A DNA stretch of 64,000 nt from Chaetorhynchus papuensis (Eukaryota; Chordata; Aves; Passeriformes; Rhipiduridae), in the NCBI GenBank assembly GCA_013396525.1, contig VWYX01000906.1, positions 62,001 to 126,000 on the forward strand, read 5' to 3'. Under the pieces are notes generated by a model, which saw nothing but the letters and a program-made list of their open reading frames with translations, was not told the origin of the DNA and did no database searches. Numbering within the stretch: the stretch's first letter is position 1; the number at the start of each line of letters is the position of its first letter. Below, piece by piece: positions 24,301 through 36,674 of this stretch. A program made the position numbers and the translations under genes.

Positions 24301-27300
24301 TCTACAGACAGGAATGCCCTATGGAAAATTATACATAAACACAAAAGATTGGCAATACAGTGCAGAGCAGTGTTCCCACATAACTTCATTTAGATTGCAC
24401 TGAGCTGGTATATTTTTGTATGTCTTGAAGAAAAACATCTTTCTCATTTGAAGAAGATAAATTTAAAACATGAGTGGTATGTTAGTGCCCAGGGCCCTTT
24501 ATGCATCAGCATTTACTATTCTAGTCCATGAGTCATAAGTTAGAGCATTTATCCCATAGGAACTTGTATTCCCCGGGGCTACTCATTCAGATTGGCAGGT
24601 TTAGCAAACCAGCATGTAGTCCATAAGAGGCCGAAATTAAAAAAGGGAAAGGTGACACGAAGAGCTCCCCCCCAGTAAAATAAACAATGGCAGTGGAAAG
24701 CTCTATTTATTGAGGCAGGAACGGGTCTTTGCAAAGGAAGAGTGACTTCATGGACTGAGCAGCAAACAGCAGAGAAGGCCATCAAACCCTGCAGTGCGTG
24801 TTGGGAGTCAAATTAAAACCATGCTGATGGTGCAGGCTGCCCTGCCATGCCTCCCAGCCCATGATCCCTCCCAGTCTGTCCTTCTTCTGAAAAGCCAAAA
24901 CACTTGCCAAGTCCTGATGGACATCAAGACCTGCCTGGGCATCACACCTTACTAAGGAACAGCCTGCAAAACCATGTCAAGGGCCCACGTGCCTCAAGCA
25001 CTCTGTGGTGCAGTAACAAAAGCAGGGGCCTACTGCAGGCTTAAGCCCACTGATGGAGGTTATTTCCCAGCTTACATCTAGGTACCCTCAGGGCTGATGG
25101 AAGTAACAGGAAGCACAACCTGTGTGAGGTCGTGCTGCAAAATTATTACTGAAGTTTTTTTTCTTAATGGAGCTGGCCAAATACAGTCTAAAACAGAGCC
25201 ATGTCCTGCCTGGTCATTTGTTGCTGTGACACTGCTGACCTGTAAGGAGAGGACTCCGCACAAAGAACACAGAGCAAATGCTGCCCCTACTCTTGTGGTC
25301 CACCAGCATCCAGCAAAAGACTGGGATGTAGCCTGATGCTCCCTTCAAAAGTAATATTAAGAGCTTCACACCATCATTTTCCCATGTGGTTCTAAAGGTA
25401 TATCCTACTTTCTGGTTTTCAGCCAGTGATCTGAGGACCTCTGGGACATTCCAGGTCAAGGAAAGACGATGAAAGAAAATAAGATCATAAATATTAGATA
25501 GTGATCTACAGATGCATCTTTTTTAAAGAGTTCAAAGTTTCGATGGAGAATAGTTGAGGAAGGATACATTAATCATAAAAGGGTGGAAAATTGCTGTGTT
25601 AGTTTTCAAAATACAAAACCATTGGTGCAGAAAACTGCATTTCTTTCTTTATAGAGGCATAGGTGCATATGACATCATATAAACATCATGTTTAACAATA
25701 GCTCAACGTATCCAAATGGCTACTTCTATTCATAATAACAGCAGCTCCCCGGAAGCATTGTTGTGGATTATTGCTGAGTTCAAACATTCACAACGCATTT
25801 TGGATTTTGCCAGGAGAAGAAATTGTTTGTTTCAAAGGCACAGCTGTAGGACCCTTTTTGATCCCACAGATTCCAGTAGTGTTGTCTTCCTTCACAGGCT
25901 GCTGAACAGCTCAGATTTTTTTTTTTGTTTGTTTATTTTACTTTCTGCAACCATGATTTTTCTAGGAAGAACCTGATGTAGTGGAGACCTTTGCATTTTC
26001 ATGCAGCTCAGACAAGGTTACACTCTGATATAGCTGCTCACTCTGGTCACTGTTACTTACCCAAGTAACCCTGCAAACATTAACAGGACCTTTTGAGCAA
26101 GAACTGGCTCATCCTCATCTCCAGGAGGCACATTGAGCTGCACCACTGGAGCTGATAGTACACCCAACAAGGCAGGGTGAATGCACTGGATCTCCAAAGT
26201 GATCTCACAACACAAAGCTCAGGGGAAAGGAGCATTTCTTCCACACTTTGCTCCTTTTGACAGGACAGATAAAAAGACAGGGTGATACTAATTCTTCTAG
26301 AAGGGCATTTTGTTGCACAATGAACAGACCCTAGGGGACATGTACTCCTAGTCAGCAAAGCTGACATTTAGAGGTTTGACTAGAAGCCAGGGTCTATAAG
26401 GTTTCAACAAGTTAGGGAGTTTAAATATACAGTAGAGCTAATTTTCAGGTATAAGGTCAAAGTTTCCTAACCTGATCCCTACTGCTGCTCCAAACATTAA
26501 CTGAAAGGTCCAATTTAGGCTATTCATAAGTCTACATATTTAACTGTGCCTTCAAATCAAGCAGTGAGACACTGAGGTCACTTAAATTGCATCTATAATT
26601 ATTTGCACACAAAAAGAAGCAGAAGCAAAAAGCCTTTGGTGGGCCAGGCCAGCTCCCAGGCCCCAGCAGAGGCAGCCCAAAAGCACTGGGATACCCTGTG
26701 GTTCCCACTGCCCTCACGAGGGTGGTGGTACAGCTGCCACTCATCCCAAAGGCAAAGGCAAACCCAGCAGCCCGTGGGAGGGCAGTGGGACTGTCGCTGT
26801 AGGGGCTGACTTTACCCAGCAGGGAGGAGGGGATCTGGTGTTCAAAGGATGCCCTCACCGAGAGGCTGCAGAAAGTGTGTCCGCCAGGCTCTCCAGTTTC
26901 ACGGCTGTTTTCTTAACGTGTAACAGAGGGTGCCAGTTTAATATCCTGCTATAACACTTGACAGCAAGGGTCAAGAGCAGCATCGGAAGAACTGGGTCAA
27001 ACTTAATGAAAAGAGGCTTAAACATCTTGAAAGAATATGGCTGTGTGGGTCCAGGCACAGCTCAGGCCCTGGGAGGGACCTCAGGTGGGGGTAGTTAAAT
27101 CACTTGGGAGGAGAAGATGCCACCTTGTGGTCTGCAGACCTCCAAGAGGGAAATGTCAGCAAAAGAAAAGATGAGTATTCCAGCTCCCGTGCAAAAGTGA
27201 GAACGGTCTACCTACAGCAGCGGGCTTGCAACTCATGTGTTACCCAACACTGAAACCCAACACTTGGCCCCTGGGCCCCCAGCCTCCTACCCCTTCTCAC

Positions 27301-27923
27301 CACTGAGCCAAGCTCCAGCCTCTTCCTTCACCCACCGAAGGGATCTGAAGCTGCCACCTTCAAGCATCAGGAAAAGCTGCACAACCTTTTCCTTGGAGCA
27401 AGTGGGATCTCAAATCCTCCCAGGTCCTGAGCAGGACAGACAGCAGCACCTGTTTGAAATTAAATTCCTGGATTAAAAGCAGGGTTTCCAAGCTCACTGC
27501 TTGAAATTGCCATACCGCAGATGAGGGTCTTTCCTCCCCCCAGCCCCCATTCTTTTTAGGGGTAATATAAGCTTCTTTACAAGAGAGATTTTGTGAAACT
27601 TTCCATTCCCCTTTAACAATAACCAGAAGAAGTTTGTAGCACATTAGGGCTTAACTTAAGGAAATGAATGAAGGAAGGATCTCCTGTTCACTGGGCTCTT
27701 GACCTGGTCTCTGATTTTTTAGGCATTACTTTGCAAACAGGAACACCTGCACTTTTTCCCCTGTGTGGTTACCAGGGGCACACACACATACAAACCCTTC
27801 TGGGCATAAAAGTACAAGTTTTGGATAACTTCTCCCTAAAATATATCCACCCACCCACATATCACTAATTGGTTGTGCAGCTGCAGATTGTGCTCGGTGA
27901 AGACAGGGACAGCTGTGTTTAAA

Positions 27924-27925
<2 letters not shown>
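21329..27925. other. Unique noncoding stretch, nothing firm
   Basis: Unique sequence with chance frames below 110 codons. A GC-richer patch at 26640-26840 has frames open on both strands but no motif. A T11 run lies at 25916-25926. No repeat family or RNA gene was recognised. Isolated donor-like sites (for example near 23390 and 23770 on the minus strand) lack convincing partners. Confidence 0.6.

Positions 27926-27960
<35 letters not shown>
27926..27960 (+). repeat. (GT)n dinucleotide microsatellite
   Basis: Thirty-five bases of uninterrupted GT, about 17 units. Such alternating purine-pyrimidine runs can adopt Z-DNA. The minus-strand Thr-His repeat frame across it is an artefact. Confidence 0.97.
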
Positions 27961-27961
<1 letters not shown>

Positions 27962-28768
27962 CTGATTGTTCGGGTTCACAGATTTTTGTCAAGAAAATTC
28001 AGTGCACAAACATTTAAAAACAAGTTGTAACACCTTGCTAAAAATTTTTTGTTGTCTTCCTTGCAGGGAAGTTCACAGGGGAGTTTTAGGGCTTGCATTC
28101 AGTATCAGTGCAAGGAGTGGGAAATATTGGATGTCTAAGGACATGGCGCCATTGGGCAGCCATTACTGCTGGCATATGTGTCACTGAGACACAGCTCTTC
28201 AGCAAAAAGACAGCTATTCCAGTAGGAGACCCAGGAATGCACTTTATTTGAATGAACAGCTTCACTTTCTAGTTAAAGTCACAGTTAATAAATGGCAAGA
28301 AGTGCTTCTCGGCATGGGAACATTCAGGCACAGCCTGAACAAATGGGGTGCAGATTTTTTTAAGGGTTTATTTTCATTCTCATTATAATATATGTCTCAG
28401 CTTGTAAATGCTTTTATGCCAGCAGTAAAAATTTCCATTTATATGGGTTGAATTGAACCTTTGCAATTCAGTGGCAGTCCAGCCACTTTTAAGCAGATGT
28501 TGAGATGGCTCGAAACTTATTTAGCTGAGTGAGTGGCAAGCTGCTAGAGCCCAAAGATTTTCCATGGCTGAGCATGCAGACAGGATAGATAGACATCCAA
28601 ATTGATACATCATTCATTCCCATCAAAGGAATCATACTTTGCTTGCCTGCATGCGCATGGGATCATACCACATGTACTTAAAAACATACAACGCCCAGAC
28701 CGACATGCAAAGGAAATTTGTTTAGTTCATTGTAAGTTATGGATCTGAGAAAAACAAAACAAGCAAAA

Positions 28769-28769
<1 letters not shown>

Positions 28770-28801
<32 letters not shown>
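28770..28801 (+). repeat. (CAA)n trinucleotide microsatellite
   Basis: About ten CAA units. The poly-Gln (plus) and poly-Cys (minus) frames here are artefacts of the triplet period. On the minus strand the TTG array forms part of a very long pyrimidine-rich tract ending in TTTTTCTCAG, an acceptor-like context with only a weak donor downstream. Confidence 0.95.
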
Positions 28802-29030
28802 AAACCTGCCCAAACCACCAATAAAAAGAGCAAGGGCACTAACCAGCCTGGGAAGATCTCAGTGCTTTCTGAGAGTTCAGAAAGTCTGTTTCCCACATTT
28901 TGCAGCCCGTGTTGCAGGCTAGCCCAGGCAGCGTGGCTGGGTTTTTGTTTCAGCTATCAGCTACGGCACTGTTAAAGGAACCTTTCTTCACAGAGAGGTT
29001 TTCAATACACATAAAGGGCCGTGCCTTCCC

Positions 29031-29348
29031 TCAGATCAGCTGAACCCCAACGGGGCTGTCTGATCCTTCTCTGTGAAACAAGGACAGCTTATGTTCAGCA
29101 ATTACATTCCTGTCCATGTGCAGACAAGAGGCCACCGCCTTTGTCAGCCAGTGCTCCTCGGGCTCCTCTTGCTTTTCAGTGGGGACGATGACCTTTCTGA
29201 CCACATCAAGATGCACCATCACCATGTGCTCCACACGGGGCCCAGTGTGCGGCACCGTTTTTTTTCCGAGCATCGCTGGAAGAGGAGCCAGTCCGTCTCC
29301 ACTGATCCAGCCTGAGGACAGTGATGGACTGCCCTCTGGGCCTAATTA
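29031..29348 (-). other. Unidentified minus-strand open frame, about 105 codons
   Basis: The minus strand is open from just below a TAA near 29348 down to the TGA at 29031, with an ATG at 29273 giving an 80-residue product. The predicted peptide is charged and ordinary in composition, with segments such as VVRKVIVPTEKQEEPEEHWL rather than low-complexity runs. The plus strand over the same bases is also open (80 codons, and a 165-codon frame at 29116-29613). No family was recognised and no clear splice sites flank the minus frame. It may be a pseudogene fragment, a retrocopy or chance. Confidence 0.25.
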
Positions 29349-31139
29349 CTCCTCCACATTGAGGATAAATAATCTACATGACAACAGACTCCATTCACTC
29401 ATGCCCTCCCACACCTCCTCCACCCTAAGCTTCCTCTTGAGTGACAGATGGAGCAAGAGCCCATGTGGGCTCCCCTCTTACAGATCTGTGTTGGCCATCC
29501 CAGCCACGCTGCAACACTTTCCTTTTGAGGCACAGCAGATACAGAGCAGATACCCTACTAATTCAGTTACCCAGCAAACCAGCTTGGTTCCTAGAGAACG
29601 TAAGTCCACCTAAACAGATGCAGAGTGCTTTCTGCAGCCAAATGCAAACGACTTCACCTTGCCATCCTTTTTGGGACTCTTATGTTGCTTAGCAGGATGA
29701 TGTCAGGTTATTCTCCACCTTGAGTAATTCTCAACAAAATTATACAGTGGCACTTAAGCAGTTTTTCAAAAAATGCATCTTTCCCTGATCTTTTCCTTTG
29801 ACTGTGAAAGGAAACAAGCAAGATCAGGCAGAGGTGGCTCCTTACACACCTTTACATCCCTGCAAGGGCTCTGTACCCCACTGGCTGTTAGCTCTGGTTG
29901 TTGTTCTAGTTCAGTGAAAGGAAAGCACTCTGTTTATCCTAGGACATATCCACCGACTTGAAAAATTATGGTAAGAGTTGTCAACACAGTAAACCTCTTC
30001 TGTCACTGTATCAGTCAGGTGCTGTTCTTAGGACTCTGTCCAAGCAAGCCCTGTATCTCTGAGCTTAACCTCTTAGATAACCAGAATAGGCAGTTTTCTA
30101 CAGCAGTGACACTTTCTATTGCCATAGTTACCTGCATTCATGAAAGACAGGTTTCTAGAAGCAGCTGAAGCGCCAAAACAGTTTTTGCTCAGGACTGGTC
30201 ACAGCCCCACAGACAGGTAGAGCTTCATCACTCTGAGAAAATACATGGGAAAGTTTTGGGGACATAGTGGGAGAAGGCAGAGAGAATGAATTTTGCTAAA
30301 GCTTTTAAGCAAATACTGGCATGACAGACTATCTAAACTAGTGAATGGCAAGCTGTGAGAGGCCACTGGTTTTCCCTGATTTTGCAGGCAAGTGAACAGG
30401 CAGACAAGTTGGGAAAGAAAATGGTATCCCATACAGCAGCCTTCCCAGGCAGGGAATCCCTTCTGCCAGCTCTGCTGGGCCTGGCATCAGAGCACAGGTA
30501 TGCAAAACTGGAGGGAAAGTGCAACAGCCCTGCAGGGGACATAAACCCACTTCATAAACCCATTTTATTACAGATGGAAAGCCAGCGTATTTGAGTGCAT
30601 CAGGAGTCCAGCTGCCACAGTAACACAGAACTACATTGTGTGCTGAACCGCAGTTTGCCATCTCTGTAAAAACAGGCAAAAGACATTTCCTATGAGATCT
30701 GATAAGAACAGGAGCTGTTTGTTTAAATCTACTCCCTCACTGGAAAAAAAAAAAAAAAGATGAAATAGCAAACCCTTGAAATGAAAGTAAAGGATCATTA
30801 TTCTTATTAGAGCAACAGTGGGCACTTCTCATAATATGTAGTGAAACACCAGCGCTTGAGTGAATAGGACCAACTGTTCAGCCCCAGAACAAATTGCACA
30901 TCAGTCTTAACTTAATAGGCAAGATTAATGGAATGTCATATAATGGGGGAAACTCAAAAAATTAAGGTAATTCGGCAGAAATGGCTTGGAATCATAGTCC
31001 ATCTAAATGCATTTCATCCGGAGGATTACTGTCTCCAGTGTTTTAGTTAGGAGTTATATTGATTCAAAAGCCATGCCTTACACAGACCCATCCTGTGCTT
31101 AAAGGCCGGCTTTCTGCTAGAAATGCTTACAGCAAAACC
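29349..31139. other. Mostly unique noncoding stretch
   Basis: On the minus strand an exceptionally good acceptor (TGTCTTTTGCCTGTTTTTACAG, ending near 30675) is followed by an open frame to 30338, with an AATAAA on the same strand near 30567. This could be a terminal exon of a noncoding RNA or chance. An A15 run sits at 30744-30758. Otherwise nothing was recognised. Confidence 0.45.
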
Positions 31140-31980
31140 TTTGCTGAAAGTTTGCCCAAACATTTCACAGGCGACTGCAAAGCCGAGCTCTGGGGGCTCG
31201 GAGGGCCATACCTCGCCGTGTTTATGACCAGTTGACTTTTTGGCTCCAGCACCTGGATTTGTCAGGGCCTCTTAGCTGCTGCTGGGAACGTGCCCCTGCC
31301 GAGCCCGGCTGCTCTCCCTATCACCCCTCTGACAGATTAAAACACAACAGGGTCTGTTGGATGACTGACACATTCTTCCTCTGTCTGACTCTGAAAGGAC
31401 TTCATTTAACAGCTCTGGAGTTGAGCTTTTGACTGACAGATTGTGAAGGGGAAAAGTCATTCAGTTCCATTAAGCTCAGTAACTGCTGTAGAACAAAACA
31501 CCTTTAAAAAAAGGGGATGAAAAAAGAGCTGAGGAGAGTGGGGGCAGGAGCTTTAGGAAGAAAAAAGAGGATTCTTTTCAGGTTCAAAGACAATCTTTCC
31601 CTTTGCTTTCTGTCCATCAATGAGGGCAGCATTCCCAGAGGGAATACAGTCCAGCGCTCATTGGTGCCATTCAGCTGCCAATCTCCCTGACAGGGAGACC
31701 AAAGGGCCTCATGTTGCACTGCGGAAACTGTCTGTCAGACAATCAGCAGCTGCCATGACATCATCTGCCCTGTTTTTCTAGGGCTATTATAGGAGACTGG
31801 GTCCAGGAGTGCTGCTCCAGAGCGGTATTCATATTTTCCTTTTGCCCCCCAAAACGACATTTCTTTACAAAAGGAAATGTGGTCTTGGTTGTGCGACTGT
31901 ATTTCCAAGGGAGCTAACTCTGTGCCAAAGAGTGAGGGCTGCATGGCTTCAGACTGCTTGTTTTCCACTTATCACGCCAA
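31140..31980. promoter_or_regulatory. Possible conserved regulatory element (texture only)
   Basis: This interval is unique and non-repetitive, and is richer in CpG between 31170 and 31310 than the surrounding CpG-poor DNA. It carries no long frame. It has the mixed-motif look of a vertebrate enhancer, including TGACATCATC near 31757. This is an impression, since no conservation can be measured from one sequence. Confidence 0.2.
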
Positions 31981-34900
31981 AGTTGCACAACCCCTCGTCT
32001 ATTTTTTATTGCAAATGGGGTTTTATTTTAAGAAAAGCTCCATGTTAAATATCAGTGATTAACCTTTCTCTCTTTTTTCATCTGAAAGCTTGGCTTACTT
32101 AAGTCTCTCTGCTTTTGCTATAAATATAGGATTGTTATTCTTACACTCTCATATACGTGCATGCACACACAAAAATGCATTCATATAGAAGCCATATTCT
32201 GGCTGTAGTTACACTACTGGTGCAGTAGCTGGGGCTGAATTCACTAGACAAAGTGCTGCAGAAAGAAATTATTAATCCTGATGATAGCAGAAGAGTAGTT
32301 AAGTGTGAAACACAAACAAGCTACCAGCTGTGAGTGTGAAGTCAGGCAATGAGCAGGACTGGGACACACTGCTTGGGCTGTCCCCTTCATCCTGTCAAAG
32401 ACCACCAAGGACAAGCAGGCTTTGGTGGGGCAGGACAAACAATGAGAAACTTCAGTCTTCTTGGTCCTCCAAATCCTTATCTGTAAGAGCAATATAAATA
32501 ACCTTAGTGCAGTTGACTTGAAGCTAAATTAATTAGTAACTTTACAGCATAATGTGTTTGCTCAGGTGAAAATCCCAGGGAGCTAAAATAATTTTGCCTG
32601 ACTAATCCCTGACTACAAACCAAGATGTAGACTGGTCCTGCCTGGCAGTGCTGGCACAAGCAAGATGGTGGAGACTTGTCCCCTCTGTGATGCTCACAGC
32701 CTCTGCCCTCACAACTGGCAGAGTTCAGCTCAGCAGGCTGAGTTCTGCTCCAGTGCTGGGAGACCAACAGGCTAAAGAGGGAGCACTGACGACATGAAAA
32801 AGAAAGTGTGAAATGAAAGAGGGAGGGAGAGACTGCTAGCGGTGCCTCTGAGTCTCACACCACACCTGGGGCAGGGCTCAGGCGTCACAGCCAAAATCCA
32901 GTCTTGAAGGCTGGCTACAGGACTGTCCAGCTCAGCTGAATGGTCACAGCTCTTTTCTATTCCTCCTCTTGGCTGGCTGGTTGGTCCATTGTTTGGTCTG
33001 ATGGTCTCAGGAGGGCGTTATTTCAGGCATTAGTATTAAGGCCAAGCTACATGAAAGGATGATAGCTCAGCTCCATATGGAACTGTGCTCGGACTTGTTC
33101 CCCTGCCAGGGCCCTGCTGCATGCGCCATTTTTGGCTGTCAAGTCCACTGTCCTGTTTCAGTAAGGGATTACTGCAAATCTTCACACGTTCCACATGGAC
33201 CTTACGAGACAGTTAGTCAGATCCTGGATGAACTTGCACACAAAGGCGTCCTGCTGCTTTTAGGGTCAGAATGTCTCCCTTCCTTTAGTATTATTTGTAT
33301 TTTTACAGCCCTGCCAAAGGTCTGCAAGTCTTGAGCAGCTACCATTTCAATCCATTCCAGCAAGCTGTAGTCTGATACTCCAGCTATGTTTGCTCTCTAC
33401 ATTCAGGCATTACTCTTTCTCACCTGGCAGTGAACCATGCAAATTAAGACTGTCTCCAAGCACACACACGAATCCATGGAAACCAAAGCTGCCTGATTTC
33501 AACGTCAGAAGCATGCAAGGGGAGAAGGGCAGCGAGCACTCAGGCTTCCCTCTTTTCTGTTCTCTTTTCTTCATGGCGTGAAGGACAAACGTCATGATTT
33601 ATTCTTCTGGCACTCATACCAAGAATATGGTGCTGGTGCAGTAGGAAGCAATAGTGAATCCTTTGTGAAAAGATCTCCAGGTCAGATCTGTAAGGTTTGC
33701 CTCCAATATATTTCAACATCTACATTTTAAACTAATATGAGACAAACACTGACAAACAATCAACTATCTGTTAGAGCTGGAGAGCAGCACACATTATTTA
33801 TTTTGTGGACACTAGGAGGTATCACAGAAGTCTGGAAATACCAAAGAACTCTGTCTTCTTGTAATGCTCTGCACTTATTTGTAGAGAAAAACAAACCAGA
33901 GTAGCACTGGCCAATAGGGACAGAACTACATAAAATCATTGGCCAAAGCTCTACATGGGGTGGGTCATCAGAAGTGGGGGAGACTTTTACCACATTGTAC
34001 ATCTGTATTTCAGATCTCAGCAGAAGAGGTTGCTCACTGCCCTGAGACCCAGGAGTCTACCTCAAAGTCTGAAAATGTAGAGGCATTCTCTTGTAGCAAA
34101 CTTCTTTCTGTTCTGAGATCTGATGAGAACAGAGACCACAAAATAGAAAGACACCATATATCCATTACCCCGTTCAGCTGTCTTATGTGGTATAAAAATA
34201 TAGGTTTAGATTCAAAAAGGTGTATCTCTTGTACAGATGCCTAATTGTCATTCAGGAAATAGAAAAATAGTATTTAAATGTCTTTGCAGGCCAGAATCTT
34301 AGTAGTCAAATTTTAATTCCAAAGGCTAGAAGCCTTTTGGCAATCTGCTATAACAGGCTACTTCAAAAAAATTGTCTTTTATGTCCTTTCAATACTAAAT
34401 TCATCATGAGACTGTCCTTCCTCCTTTGTCAGTGTCCCTGTGGTAAAAAAACAAAGTTGCTGTTTCAATATTTTTCTTGTTTCAAGTACACTTTGAATGT
34501 GTCCACTTCTAGCTTACAAAGAGGTTTTGTGCAGTGCATTTCATTTCCAGATCATTCCGGAATGCTTTCTGCCAAAAACACTCAGCTTTCTTGTTTCTAC
34601 GGATAATAGGAGATTACAGCTTCTACAGCAGTTTTCTTTTTTTTGTTCAAACGTCATATGATTTGTGAGACCTAAGGTGGCATCTTCCACATAGTCTCAG
34701 TCCAAAATAATCCCTAAAGAAAAAGAGGTTCTCTCTTATTCTAACGCCAGACCTGAAACTCTTGAAGAGAATTTAGGAAGAGTGTGGCTTCACATTCCTC
34801 CCCAACCAGTTCTTCTGGATAGGGAATGTCAGCCTAAAAGCTCATACAGTTCCTAACACTTCTTTAGCATGCCCATGGCTTCAGATGGGAGTTTCTACTT

Positions 34901-35494
34901 TTCGTCATGTCTGAAGATCAGATCACAAAACCAAATTCAAATATCTAGAATTATTCATTTAAATACACATTTATCTGGCCACCTAAAAAGAACTGACCTG
35001 AATGTAAGTACTATTATAAGTTGCTGAGTGCTTCAGATACTCAGAACCAGGGAAATCAGGCCATAACAAATGAAGCCAATGTATAGATTTAGATAACTGT
35101 GTATAAGTACTTCAAAACACTAAACCTGTTTCCTGGTTTTATCCTAGGTTTCTTCATCTCACCTATGCTAATCTGAGCTTCTTACACAAATCCAATTTTA
35201 GGATTAGCATGGTCCACAGCAGAATATTAGTGCTTGCTCAGGACTGCAAATTTGTTTGAAAATTCATGGATTCCAATGCTTCCTACTATGCAAGATATTT
35301 CTTGATCGGAAGTATAGGAATACGTTCTATATATTGGATAAGTATTCCTGCACTGTTCAGAATTACTCTGTCTCCATCCCACCTCCCTTCTGACACATTC
35401 ACCCAGGAAAAGGCAGTGACATAGGCAGCCTGTGCTTGGTGGCCAGCAGGCTGCTGTCAGGTTTAATGAATCTGTTTGCTTTTCCAACTGCAGG
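31981..35494. other. Unique noncoding stretch, nothing recognised
   Basis: Short chance frames (below about 105 codons). A minus-strand donor TGCCAG/GTGAGAAAG at about 33421 has no convincing acceptor partner. No repeat family or RNA gene was recognised. Confidence 0.6.
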
Positions 35495-35554
35495 GCACTC
35501 ATTTGGCCTTATCTCCTCTATCCAGATGCTTATTTTCCCCAGCTTTGTAGGAAG
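35495..35554 (+). other. Splice-bounded 60-bp open segment, likely pseudo-exon
   Basis: A strong acceptor (TTTGCTTTTCCAACTGCAG) is followed by about 60 bases ending in GGAAG/GTAATA. One of three frames is open, reading ALIWPYLLYPDAYFPQLCRK. The donor is only moderate, and no phase-matched neighbour on the plus strand was found. Confidence 0.12.
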
Positions 35555-35866
35555 GTAATAATCCTAAAGCCTTTTACCTTCTGTCAAATAGAGCTGAAAT
35601 TGGCCTGTGGACCCAAAAGTTATTAGGATGAAAACCAACATAAAGTGCAATCACATTTGCTTCATTTTTTGCTAATTCATTTCTGTAGGAAGCACAGCCA
35701 GGCAGGGAATGGCCTCTGAGTGTTGCCTTCTGTATTTATTTTCACAATGAAAATACCAGCATCAGTCAGGAGACATGCTCATGAGGGCGGGAGTCCCAGA
35801 GAACAACAGCAGACTAGGTGATGCTTCCTGCATTCAGTCGGCCTCCACTCCTAAACTTGAACATAC

Positions 35867-35909
35867 CAAATTACAAATACATCGAAGAATGGGATGTATT
35901 CGTAATTTG
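35867..35909. repeat. Imperfect 17-bp inverted repeat (hairpin)
   Basis: The arm CAAATTACAAATACATC (35867-35883) pairs with 35893-35909 with one mismatch around a 9-base loop. It is too short for a microRNA precursor of usual size. It could be a chance palindrome or a small cruciform. Confidence 0.7.
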
Positions 35910-36674
35910 ATGGGCAGGAGGTAAGGAAAAATCAAAAGACTTGCAGTCTGAGAGTCAGTGAATACCCAGCCTACTCATAACTGCCTGTTTTTCACAGCTT
36001 CTCATATTCTTCATCTGCCTTTAGGGTCCAGTTGTTCAATTCTCCCTCCTGTATTAAGGAAAAAATCCCCCTAAAGTCAAAGTGATTAGTGTTGGGAGTA
36101 GAGATTACTCCTTTAATGGCAAAATTTCAGCATGGTTGTAAGTGCAGAACAAGGCCAAGGTGAGGGCAAGGGGGAGTGCAATTTGTCACCCGTGTTAATC
36201 ACGATCTTGAAAAGGAAAGCCACCAGCTATGGCAAGAATCTTAAGGAGTGCAGAAGATGTAACAGCACAGGAGAAAGGGTTCCATGAAAATCGTCTACGA
36301 TCTTCTTTCCTTCCATCAGCACTAAAATAGGGATGTGAAAGCCGCAAACAAATTTACCTTCTTCCCCTAAATACATTGGGGAATAGCTATTCCTTTTCCA
36401 AGGCAGGGAAGAAAACTTCAAGTAAATAATGTCAGTTTTTATTTATTTCCCATTTGAACCTCTATCAACTATTTAATATTTGCAAGGCAACTTTATGCAT
36501 AATCTATCACAGAAGACTGTTTATCCTTTACCAGTAACATTAAACTCCCAGTAACATATACCCAAGCCCTTGGAAATCCAGCCATCTAAAGACTTTGCAT
36601 ATCTTTATTTATTTTTACAAGCTGCAAACAAATCTATTTAATTAGAAAAACACGCCTGAAATTTTAGTCAGGGC
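35910..36674. other. Unique noncoding stretch, nothing recognised
   Basis: Unique AT-rich sequence with no repeat family or convincing exon. A donor-like GGAG/GTAAGG at about 35931 directly follows the hairpin. Confidence 0.6.

Noticed and set aside
28678..28975. Poly-Gln and poly-Cys frames
   Set aside because: They are translations of the CAA/TTG array, and the flanks show no domain.
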